Below, piece after piece: positions 21,990 to 29,185 of a stretch of DNA of 64,000 nt. The stretch's first letter is position 1, and every line of letters starts with the position of its first letter. The notes below the pieces were generated by a model. That model saw only the letters and a program-made list of their open reading frames with translations. It was not told where the DNA came from and did no database searches. The translations under genes and the position numbers were made by a program. The stretch comes from Streptomyces sp. NBC_00483 (GTDB lineage Bacteria; Actinomycetota; Actinomycetes; Streptomycetales; Streptomycetaceae), in contig NZ_CP107880.1 of NCBI RefSeq assembly GCF_036013745.1, forward strand, positions 6,076,001-6,140,000. Reading direction: 5' to 3'.

Positions 21990-22907
21990 TCACGTGGCGT
22001 CGGCGCTGTCCCGCAGTACGTCCATCACCGCGCGGGCCCGCGCGCTCTGCGTCATGCCGCCGAGCGAGGCGATCCTGACCTCCAACGGGCGCCCGGCGTC
22101 CCGGAGTTCGAGCTCCGCGATCTCGCCCCCGCCGTAGGTCAGACCGGTGGCGGGGCGCTGGTTGAGCACCGAGTAGCCGAGGCCGCGGGCCACCATGGAG
22201 CGCACGGTCTCGTAGCTGCGGGTGCGGTAGCGGACGTCGGGGGCGGTGCCGGTGGCGGCGACGAGGGAGCGGAAGTAGTCGCGGCTGTGCGGGAGGTCGA
22301 GGAGGACGAGCGGCTCCGCGGAAAGGTCGGCGAGGGACACGCTGCCCTGGCCGGCGAGGGGGTGGTCGGCCGCGACGATGACGTAGGCGGGGGCGCGGGC
22401 GATCGTCTCGCTGCGCAGCTCCGGCTCGGTCGACAGGCCCAGGTCGTACGTGAGGGCGAAGTCGATGCGGCCCGTCGTCAGGGCCTCGACGAGCTCGTCG
22501 GCCTCCGCCTCCACGACGTCGATCTCGATGCCCGGGTGGCGGCGCGTGCACTCGCTGAACAGGTGCGGCAAGTAGTACGGCGCGAGCGTCACGAAACAGC
22601 CGACCGTCACGGGCCCGGACAGCTCCGCGCCGTCCCCGCGCGCCTCCCGCTCGACCTCGCGTGCGCGGGCGAGGAGGTCACGGCCCTGCGCCCGCAGCCG
22701 CTCCCCGGCGGGGGTCAGGGTCAGGCCCCGGCCCCTGCGGCGGATGAACAGCTGCACCTGGAGGTCGCGCTCCAGGTTGTGGATGGCGGCGGACACGGCG
22801 GACTGCGCGATGTGCAGCTCCGCGGACGCCTCCGTCATCGAGCCGCGTTCGGCCGCGACCAGGAAGTAGCGCAGCTGAACGAGCGTGAAACCCAACGGAG
22901 ACGTCAT
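21990..22907 (-). CDS. LysR-family transcriptional regulator
   Basis: 305 aa. The winged HTH (residues ~8-66, LVQLRYFLVAAERGSMTEASAELHIAQSAVSAAIHNLERDLQVQLF) is followed by a periplasmic-binding-protein-like effector domain with VTVGCFVTLAPYYLP. Its start is 42 bp downstream of the transporter gene and on the same strand, so it may be the last gene of the FMO-RidA-DUF1028-M20-transporter operon rather than divergent from a target as LysR genes often are. GAGG lies about 7 nt before the ATG. Confidence 0.93.
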   Translation of the reverse strand: MTSPLGFTLVQLRYFLVAAERGSMTEASAELHIAQSAVSAAIHNLERDLQVQLFIRRRGRGLTLTPAGERLRAQGRDLLARAREVEREARGDGAELSGPVTVGCFVTLAPYYLPHLFSECTRRHPGIEIDVVEAEADELVEALTTGRIDFALTYDLGLSTEPELRSETIARAPAYVIVAADHPLAGQGSVSLADLSAEPLVLLDLPHSRDYFRSLVAATGTAPDVRYRTRSYETVRSMVARGLGYSVLNQRPATGLTYGGGEIAELELRDAGRPLEVRIASLGGMTQSARARAVMDVLRDSADAT

Positions 22908-22949
22908 GCGAGACCTCGTGCCAGATGAACCGGGTGCGTGCGCCCGACT

Positions 22950-24326
22950 CTAAGCCGCGCTCTCCTCCTGTATGGAGGTCGACTCCTGTACGGAGGTCGA
23001 CTCCCGTACGTCCTCGGGGTGCAGCAGCGCCGACCCGGCCGTCTCCTTCAGGGACACCGCCGCGACGAGCCCGCCCACGGCGAACACCATCAGGTACGGG
23101 CCCGGCACCAGCGTGCTCCCGGTCGCCGAGATGAGCAGCGTCATCAGGTACGGCACGGTGCCCGCGAACAGCGCTGCCGTCACGTTGTACGAGATGGAGA
23201 GCCCGCTCTGCCGGGTACGCGTGGGGAAGACCTCCGCCGACCACACCGCGTACGTGCCGAGGATCGCCGCCAGGATCGCGCCGAGCGCGAGGCCGCCGAT
23301 CCAGGTCCCGGCCATCCCGGTCCGCATCAGCCAGAACGCCGGGGTGGAGACGACCAGGAGGGCCGCCGTCGCCCCGATGAACACCGGCTTGCGCCCCACC
23401 CGGTCGGACAGCGCGCCGAACAGCGGCACGAGCACCAGGCCGAGCAGGGAGATCACGGTGGACAGCAGGGCCGCGCTGTCGGCGGAGTGGCCGAGGTGGT
23501 CGGTCTCGTACGTGACGAGGTAGGTCAGCACCGCGTAGAAGGGGACGTGCATGGCCGTCATCAGGCCTGCCGCTTGCAGCAGTTGGCGCTTGTGGGTGCG
23601 CAGCAGCTCGCGGGCCGGGCTGCGCGGGACCGTGTCGTTCTCTTCGAGCGCCCGGTACTCCGGGGTGTCCTCGATCTTGTTGCGGATGACCACGCCGATG
23701 ATGCCGAGCGGCGCCGCGATCAGGAACGGGATCCGCCAGCCCCAGGAGGTGAGCTGCGCCTCGTCGAGCCCCGAGGACAGCAGCAGGAAGACGAACGAGC
23801 CGGCCAGGAAGCCGAGCAGCGAGCCGACCTCCAGCCAGCTCACGCCGAAACCGCGGCGGCGGCGCGGCGCGCTCTCGGCGAGGAAGCTGGCCGCGCTGCC
23901 GAACTCGCCGCCCGCCGCGAACCCCTGGATGAGGCGGAGCACCACCAGAAGGATCGGCGCCGCGATGCCGATCGAGTCGTAGCCGGGGAGCAGCCCGATC
24001 GCCAGGGTCGCGCCGGACATCATGAAGATGACCAGGGACAGCGTGCGCTTGCGGCCGATCTTGTCGCCGAGCGGCCCGAAGACGAGGGCGCCGATCGGCC
24101 GGACGCCGAACGAGACCGCGAAGACGCCGAACACGGCGAGCAGCCCGGTCGTGCTGTCGTCGGCGGGGAAGAACACGGTCGCGACGGTGCCCGCGAGATA
24201 CGCGTACGCCGCCCAGTCGAACCAGTGCACGAAGACGCCGACGGCCCCGGCCGCGACGCTCCTGCGCAGCGTCGCGACGTCGGTGGGCGCGTCGGCCGCG
24301 CTTTCCTGGGGATCGGTGAGGGTCAT
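22950..24326 (-). CDS. MFS transporter, metabolite:proton symporter type
   Basis: 458 aa, 12 predicted membrane segments. FGVRPIGALVFGPLGDKIGRKRTL is the loop 2-3 signature of the MHS (ProP/ShiA/KgtP-like) subfamily, and GFAAGGEFGSAASFLAESAP its TM4-5 signature. This subfamily imports small polar or carboxylated metabolites by proton symport. Its ATG overlaps the M20 stop by four bases (ATGA). The C-terminal tail repeats a six-residue unit (ESTSVQESTSIQEE), encoded by an 18-bp tandem repeat at 22965-23000. Probably the uptake component of the catabolic operon. Confidence 0.92.
   Translation of the reverse strand: MTLTDPQESAADAPTDVATLRRSVAAGAVGVFVHWFDWAAYAYLAGTVATVFFPADDSTTGLLAVFGVFAVSFGVRPIGALVFGPLGDKIGRKRTLSLVIFMMSGATLAIGLLPGYDSIGIAAPILLVVLRLIQGFAAGGEFGSAASFLAESAPRRRRGFGVSWLEVGSLLGFLAGSFVFLLLSSGLDEAQLTSWGWRIPFLIAAPLGIIGVVIRNKIEDTPEYRALEENDTVPRSPARELLRTHKRQLLQAAGLMTAMHVPFYAVLTYLVTYETDHLGHSADSAALLSTVISLLGLVLVPLFGALSDRVGRKPVFIGATAALLVVSTPAFWLMRTGMAGTWIGGLALGAILAAILGTYAVWSAEVFPTRTRQSGLSISYNVTAALFAGTVPYLMTLLISATGSTLVPGPYLMVFAVGGLVAAVSLKETAGSALLHPEDVRESTSVQESTSIQEESAA
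22965..23000 (-). repeat. 18-bp tandem repeat coding the transporter tail
   Basis: CTCCTGTATGGAGGTCGA (22965-22982) is followed by CTCCTGTACGGAGGTCGA (22983-23000), differing at one base, with a partial third copy. The reading frame is preserved, duplicating six residues. Confidence 0.9.
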
Positions 24327-25468
24327 GTCGTCGCCTCCTCGGATGGTCCGGCGCGGTCCACGCCCGTCCACGCCAGCGCGACCGCGGCGTCGAGCAGCGC
24401 CCGCTCGGCGGTGCCACCGACGCAGTACGCGGCGAACTCGTGCTGGTGGTTGATGGCGGGCAGGGAGCCGATGCCGATGTAGGGGTGGATGGCGGGCACC
24501 ACCTGCGACACGTTGCCCATGTCGGTGGAGGCGCGGTTCATGCGCGCGGCCTGTCCGGGCGGCGCGAACTCCCGCCCGAGGTCGAGGGCGTTGGCGCGGT
24601 AGTGCGCGAGCGCGGACTCGTCCGCGCGGAACTCCGCGTACGGCTTGCTCTCCGGTTCGATCTCCAGCTCGCAGCCCGTCGCGAGGGCGCCCGCCTCGAA
24701 GGCCCGCATGACGCGCGGCTCCAACTCGGCGAGTTCGGCGAGGGTTTCGGCGCGCACGTACCAGCGGCCCGAGGTGCGCTCCGGGATGGCGTTCGGGGCG
24801 TCCCCGGCGTGGGTCACGACGCCGTGCACCCGCGCGGAGGCCGGGAGTTGCTGGCGCAGCAGGCCGATGGCGACCTGGGCCACGGTGAAGGCGTCGGCCG
24901 CGTTGATCCCGGCCTCCGGGTAGGCGGCGGCGTGCGCGGACTTCCCGGTGTACGCGACCTTGGAGTGGCTGACCGCGAACGGCTGCGCCTCGGCGACGTC
25001 GACCGGCGCCGGGTGCGCCATCATCGCGAGGTCGACCCCGGCGAAGGCGCCCCGGTCGAGCAGCTCGATCTTGCCGCCGCCGCCCTCCTCGGCGGGCGTG
25101 CCGTAGACCTCCACGGTGAGCCCCAGGTCGTCGGCGACGGCGGCGAGGCCGAGGGCGGCGCCGACGGACGAGGCCGCGATCAGGTTGTGGCCGCACGCGT
25201 GGCCGAGGCCGGGCAGCGCGTCGTACTCGGCGCACAGCGCGATCCGCCGCGGCCCGCTGCCGAAGGAGGCGTGGAACGCGGTGTCCAGGCCCAGATACTT
25301 CGACGTGACGTCGAATCCGGCCCGGTCGAGCAGCTCCGGCACGGCGGCGGCCGCCCGGTGTTCCTCCCAGGCGGTCTCCGGGTCGGCGTGCAACTGCTCG
25401 GACAGGGCGATCAGTTGGCCTGCGTGCCGGTCGACCTCCTTGCGGGTCGCCTCCTTCAGGGCACTCAT
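24323..25468 (-). CDS. M20-family amidohydrolase (AbgB/HmrA-like)
   Basis: 381 aa from the ATG at 25468. Metal and catalytic residues of M20D amidohydrolases are visible: CAEYDALPGLGHACGHN (79-95) with C92 and H94, the Glu pair in GTPAEEGGGGK (E127, E128), MAHP near H152, and a C-terminal NHQHEFA histidine. The central dimerisation domain holds YTGKSAHAAAYPEAGINA. Family members cleave amide bonds of N-acyl amino acids, aminobenzoyl-glutamate, or indoleacetyl-amino acids. The start overlaps the DUF1028 stop (TGATG) and its stop overlaps the transporter ATG, so it is tightly coupled in the operon. Confidence 0.93.
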   Translation of the reverse strand: MSALKEATRKEVDRHAGQLIALSEQLHADPETAWEEHRAAAAVPELLDRAGFDVTSKYLGLDTAFHASFGSGPRRIALCAEYDALPGLGHACGHNLIAASSVGAALGLAAVADDLGLTVEVYGTPAEEGGGGKIELLDRGAFAGVDLAMMAHPAPVDVAEAQPFAVSHSKVAYTGKSAHAAAYPEAGINAADAFTVAQVAIGLLRQQLPASARVHGVVTHAGDAPNAIPERTSGRWYVRAETLAELAELEPRVMRAFEAGALATGCELEIEPESKPYAEFRADESALAHYRANALDLGREFAPPGQAARMNRASTDMGNVSQVVPAIHPYIGIGSLPAINHQHEFAAYCVGGTAERALLDAAVALAWTGVDRAGPSEEATT

Positions 25469-26142
25469 CACTGGTCTCCCGGAACGCCGTACGAGGGCGA
25501 GCTCGCCGGGTCGAGGCCGCGCGTCACGTAGTCGTCCCGCTGCGGCAGCCATACGTCGAGGAGCTCGCCGAGCCGGTCGATCGGGTCGTCCGCCCAGTCG
25601 ATCCGCAGGTCGGTGACCCGCCAGCCGACGTCGGCGACGACCGCGAGACCCGCCGAGTGCACGGGCCCCTCCTCGCCGCCCGCGGCGACGGCGGCCTTCA
25701 TGGCGGCGATCAGCCGCTCCTCCAGCTCGCCGGTGGCTTCCTGGTACGCCTCCAGGAGCACGCCGGGGATGTGCTTGCCGGAGAGCATGTTCCCCGCCGC
25801 GACGGCGCCGTCGGCGGTGGCGCTCGCATACGTGCCGAGGGTGTGCGGACCGCTGTACGCGAAGCCGGGCCCTTCCCGCCCGAGGACCGTCAACTGCCGG
25901 TAGGCGATGGTCTTTTCGTTGTGTGCGGCGCCGGTGACGTCGGCCAGGGCGCGCTCCGCGTCGCCGTGTTCGGCGAGGGCGTCGAGCAGGCTCGTGCCGA
26001 GCGTCGGGTCGGTGATGTTCTGCGAGCTCGCCGCGCCGACGCCGGGCCGCAGATGGGCGATGCGGGCGGCGACCGCGGGGCTCGACGAGCTGCCCGCGAT
26101 GCCGAACCGCTCACCGTCGCGTACCACCAGGGAGAACGTCAT
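25468..26142 (-). CDS. DUF1028 protein (putative Ntn-type hydrolase)
   Basis: 224 aa. It begins MTFSLVVRDGERFGIAGSSS and contains GVGAASSQNITDPTLG and GNMLSGKHIPGVLLEAY, the conserved blocks of DUF1028. The family is thought to have the Ntn-hydrolase fold, and a Thr or Ser near the N-terminus after Met removal (T2 here) could be the nucleophile; that is inference. No function is established to my knowledge. It overlaps the RidA gene by four bases at its start and the M20 gene at its end. Confidence 0.9.
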   Translation of the reverse strand: MTFSLVVRDGERFGIAGSSSSPAVAARIAHLRPGVGAASSQNITDPTLGTSLLDALAEHGDAERALADVTGAAHNEKTIAYRQLTVLGREGPGFAYSGPHTLGTYASATADGAVAAGNMLSGKHIPGVLLEAYQEATGELEERLIAAMKAAVAAGGEEGPVHSAGLAVVADVGWRVTDLRIDWADDPIDRLGELLDVWLPQRDDYVTRGLDPASSPSYGVPGDQ

Positions 26143-26612
26143 GCCCGCGCCTCCTTCGCGCCCCGAGAGTCCTGCGCGTCCTTCGGGATCACCGCGACCG
26201 CGTCGATCTCGCACAGCCACTCAGGGCGGGCGAGCGCGGAGACCACGATGCCGGTGGAGATGGGGTGGACGCCCTTGGTCCAGCGGCCGACCGTGCGGTA
26301 CACGGCCTCCCGGTAGCGCGGGTCGATCAGGTAGATCGTCAGCTTGACCAGGTGTTCCATCCGGCTGCCCGACTCCTCGAGCAGCATCTTGATGTTGGCC
26401 ATGGCCTGCTCGGCCTGTGCCTCCGCGTCGCCGACGCCGACGTTCTCACTGGTGTCGAGGTCCTGGCCGATCTGGCCGCGGACGTACACCGTGTCTCCGG
26501 CGACGACGGCCTGGCAGAGGTCGTTGTCGAGGTTCTGCTCGGGGTAGGTGTCGCGGGTGTTGAACGGCCGGATCCGGGTGTGCCCGCCGGCCACGATCGG
26601 GGCGTTGGCCAT
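26139..26612 (-). CDS. RidA/YjgF-family protein
   Basis: 157 aa. RidA features include VYVRGQIGQDLDTSE, QAEQAMANIKMLLEESGSRMEHLVKLTIYLIDPRYREAVYR with the key arginine R104 in that segment, and STGIVVSALARPEWLCEIDAVA near the C-terminus. Rid proteins hydrolyse reactive enamines and imines to ketones and ammonia; RutC is a member. It lies 13 bp downstream of the flavin monooxygenase gene and overlaps DUF1028 as ATGA, so it probably deals with an imine or N-containing intermediate from that oxygenase. Confidence 0.92.
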   Translation of the reverse strand: MANAPIVAGGHTRIRPFNTRDTYPEQNLDNDLCQAVVAGDTVYVRGQIGQDLDTSENVGVGDAEAQAEQAMANIKMLLEESGSRMEHLVKLTIYLIDPRYREAVYRTVGRWTKGVHPISTGIVVSALARPEWLCEIDAVAVIPKDAQDSRGAKEARA

Positions 26613-26625
26613 GGTGCTCTGCTCC

Positions 26626-27888
26626 TCAGTCCTGGTGCTGCGGTCGGTGGTACGAGAGGTATCCGCGCCGGGTCGTGATGTGGTCGGCGACGTACTTGGC
26701 GTCGTGCCAGACGCCCCAGATGAAGCTGGAGCCGCGCCGGGACAGCCAGGGCAGGCCCAGGAAGTAGACCCCGGGCTCGGTGGAGACCCCGCGGCGCTGG
26801 TCGGGGCGGCCGTTCTCGTCGTACGCGTCGACGTCGAGCCAGCTGTAGTCGGCGGCGAAGCCCGTGGCCCAGACGATCGAGGTGACACCGGCTCCGGCCA
26901 GGTCGAGCGCGAGGCGCGGGTCCGTCATGCACTCCGGGTCGGGGCCGAGGACGTGGGCCTCGGGCTCCTCGGGGAGGTCGAGCCCGTTGCGCTCGGTGTA
27001 CGCGTCGGCCGCCCGCAGCAGCTCCAGGTACTTCTCGTCGCCGAGCGCGATGTTCCCGGCGAGGTCGGGCGCGAAGCTCAGTAGCCCGTCCTCGTACGCG
27101 GAGGTCATGCCGAGGAGTTCGATGCCGGTGCCGGCCAGCTCGCGGAAGTCCACGGAGCGGCCGCCGCGCGCCCCGCTGACCGCGATGGTCACGTGGGCGG
27201 CGCCCTGCGGAGGCGTCGTCAGGTCCCACAGGCCGAGCACCCCGAGCCACCAGCAGAAGTCACGCCCGCGGTACTGCCGCGGCGGACGGTCGTGCGGCCC
27301 CACGGACAGGAAGACCTCGCGGCCCGAGCGGCGCAGCTCGTCGGCGATCTGCACGCCCGACGAACCGGCGCCGACCACCAGTACCGCGCCCTCGGGCAGT
27401 TGCTCCGGGTTGCGGTAGTCGCTGGAGTGGATCTGCGTACTGACCGCGCCCTCCGGCACGATGGGCGGGATCACGGGCCGCTGGAAGGGCCCGGTCGCGG
27501 CCACCACGAATCCCGCGTCGATGGTGCCCTCGGACGTCTCGACCCGGAAGCCGGGGCGCCCCTCGTGCTTGCGCACCTTGGACACCTCGACGCCGCACCG
27601 CACCGGGGAGTCGATCTTCTCGGCGTACCGCTCGAAGTACTCCGCGACCTGCTCCTTCGTCGCGAAGGCGTCGGGGCCGACGTCGGGGAACTCCAGGTTC
27701 GGGAACCGGTCGTGCCAGGCGGGCCCGTTCGCGACGAGCGAGTCCCAGCGCTGGGTGCGCCATCGCTCGGCGATCCGGTCCCGTTCGAGGACGATGTGCG
27801 CGATGCCCAGGTTCCCCAGGTGCTCGCTCATCGCGATACCGGCCTGACCTGCACCTACGACGACAACGTCCGTTTCTTCATTGGGCAT
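26626..27888 (-). CDS. Flavin-containing monooxygenase-like FAD/NAD(P) oxidoreductase
   Basis: 420 aa. FAD-binding VVVGAGQAGIAMSEHLG (9-25), an FMO-type H-S-DY segment STQIHSSDYRNP (150-161), and the NADPH-binding Rossmann motif VLVVGAGSSGVQIADEL (169-185) are present, plus the C-terminal ATGFAADYSWL. It should use NADPH and O2 to oxidise a soft nucleophile, nitrogen or sulfur, or perform Baeyer-Villiger chemistry. The ATG at 27888 has GGAGG five bases upstream, preferred over an in-frame GTG at 27900. It is the first gene of the six-gene operon and is divergent from an Lrp-type regulator. Confidence 0.93.
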   Translation of the reverse strand: MPNEETDVVVVGAGQAGIAMSEHLGNLGIAHIVLERDRIAERWRTQRWDSLVANGPAWHDRFPNLEFPDVGPDAFATKEQVAEYFERYAEKIDSPVRCGVEVSKVRKHEGRPGFRVETSEGTIDAGFVVAATGPFQRPVIPPIVPEGAVSTQIHSSDYRNPEQLPEGAVLVVGAGSSGVQIADELRRSGREVFLSVGPHDRPPRQYRGRDFCWWLGVLGLWDLTTPPQGAAHVTIAVSGARGGRSVDFRELAGTGIELLGMTSAYEDGLLSFAPDLAGNIALGDEKYLELLRAADAYTERNGLDLPEEPEAHVLGPDPECMTDPRLALDLAGAGVTSIVWATGFAADYSWLDVDAYDENGRPDQRRGVSTEPGVYFLGLPWLSRRGSSFIWGVWHDAKYVADHITTRRGYLSYHRPQHQD

Positions 27889-27998
27889 TGAAGCCTCCAC
27901 TCAAGCGGTAATTGGTCCATCGCTGGTTCCGCGGCACCGCACGAGACATCCTTCGCCGCCCCCTCAACCCTGTCCAACAGATGTTTCCGGGGTGAGTG

Positions 27999-28013
27999 AT
28001 CTGTTTTTCAGAT
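27999..28013. promoter_or_regulatory. Palindrome between the FMO operon and Lrp-type gene
   Basis: ATCTG-TTTTT-CAGAT, a perfect 5-bp inverted repeat around an AT-only centre, the layout typical of Lrp/AsnC sites, with further CAGATGT elements at 27978-27984 and 28009-28015. It lies 33 bp before the regulator's GTG. Confidence 0.55.
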
Positions 28014-28045
28014 GTGGGTCAGGGCGGCTCGACTAGGGTCGTTCC

Positions 28046-29062
28046 GTGACCACCGAGCAGAACCCGACCGCGCGCCCCGCTCCCCTCGACGGGCTCGACC
28101 GCCGCATCGTCGCCGCCCTGCAGATCGACGGCCGGGCCTCCTGGCGGCGGATCGCCGATGTGCTGGGGGAGCCGGAGCGGAAGGTGGCGCGGCGCGGGCA
28201 CCGGCTCGTGGAGAGCGGGGACGTCGCGGTGCGCGGGCTCGTCGTGCGCGGCGAGACCGTGATCCTGCGGATGAACTGCCGGCCGGGATCCGTGCGGGAG
28301 GCGGCCCTCGCCACGGCCCGGCGGCCCGACGTCGTCTTCTCGTACGTGCTCGCGGGCGTCGCCGACTGCGTGGCGGAACTGCAGTGCCCGCCAGGGCAGT
28401 TGGGCCGTCTGATGCTGGACGAGGTGCCCGCCCTTCCAGGGCTCGTGCAGCAGCAGGTCTCGCCCGTGCTGCGCTACTTCCGCACCGTGCACGAGTGGTC
28501 GCCGGGCATCCTCGACGACGCCGAGGTCGAGGCGCTCGGGGGCGCCGAGCGACCGGACGACCGAGTGGGCCTGGACGACGTCGAGCTCGCGCCCGACGAG
28601 GAGGCCATCCTGCGGGCCCTCGCCGCGGACGGGCGCTGCACCAACGACGAACTCGCCGCCGTCGCCGGGGTCTCGGTCGCCACGGCCAGGCGCCGGGTCG
28701 AGGCGCTGAGCCGAGCCGGGACCGTCAGCATCCGCGCGGTCGTGGAGCCCGCGCTGCTCGGCCTGCCCGTGCAGGCGCTGCTGTGGATCAGGACCCGGCC
28801 CGGCGAGGTCGAGGAGGTGGGGCGGCTGCTCGTCGAGTCGCCGCTGGTGCGGTACGCGGCCGTGGTCATGGGAGAGCACCAGCTGCTCGTCGACGTGACG
28901 CAGCCGTCGAAGGAGGCGCTGCACGCCTTCCTGACGGAAGCGCCGTGGGTGCGCAGGGCCGAGTCCGTGCAGTCCCACCTCGTGGTCGAGGCGTGGAAGC
29001 GCAGCGGGGTGTCCACCGTGCCCACTGTTCGAGGCTCACAGGGCGAGGTTTCAACCGTGTGA
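28046..29062 (+). CDS. Lrp/AsnC-type regulator with duplicated HTH-RAM units
   Basis: 338 aa, about double the usual AsnC length. First HTH near residues 15-60 (LDGLDRRIVAALQIDGRASWRRIADVLG), a first RAM-like effector region to ~155, then a second HTH near 180-225 (LAPDEEAILRALAADGRCTNDELAAVAGVSVATARRRV) and a second RAM-like domain. GTG start at 28046. Tandem Lrp proteins may fold as internal pseudodimers. It is divergent from the FMO operon, so most likely regulates it, the downstream amidase-symporter genes, or both. Confidence 0.92.
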   Translation: MTTEQNPTARPAPLDGLDRRIVAALQIDGRASWRRIADVLGEPERKVARRGHRLVESGDVAVRGLVVRGETVILRMNCRPGSVREAALATARRPDVVFSYVLAGVADCVAELQCPPGQLGRLMLDEVPALPGLVQQQVSPVLRYFRTVHEWSPGILDDAEVEALGGAERPDDRVGLDDVELAPDEEAILRALAADGRCTNDELAAVAGVSVATARRRVEALSRAGTVSIRAVVEPALLGLPVQALLWIRTRPGEVEEVGRLLVESPLVRYAAVVMGEHQLLVDVTQPSKEALHAFLTEAPWVRRAESVQSHLVVEAWKRSGVSTVPTVRGSQGEVSTV

Positions 29063-29085
29063 CCGTAAATGCCAGTTCCGTAAAT
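29063..29085 (+). promoter_or_regulatory. CCGTAAAT direct repeats upstream of the amidase gene
   Basis: CCGTAAAT occurs at 29063-29070 and 29078-29085, 15 bp apart, with a small inverted repeat GCCAG/CTGGC overlapping the second copy. It could be a regulator site or part of the promoter. Confidence 0.35.
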
Positions 29086-29185
29086 CTGGCGTCCGAAAAG
29101 TTCATCCAGTACGAGCCATTGACTTAAAAGGTCAGATCGCCGCAGTGTGAGGGCGCACACAGTCGCCTCCTGCCCGAGGACGGTC

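Noticed and set aside
22965..23012. Possible CRISPR-like array at the transporter 3' end
   Set aside because: Units are adjacent with no spacers and keep the reading frame; it is a coding tandem repeat.
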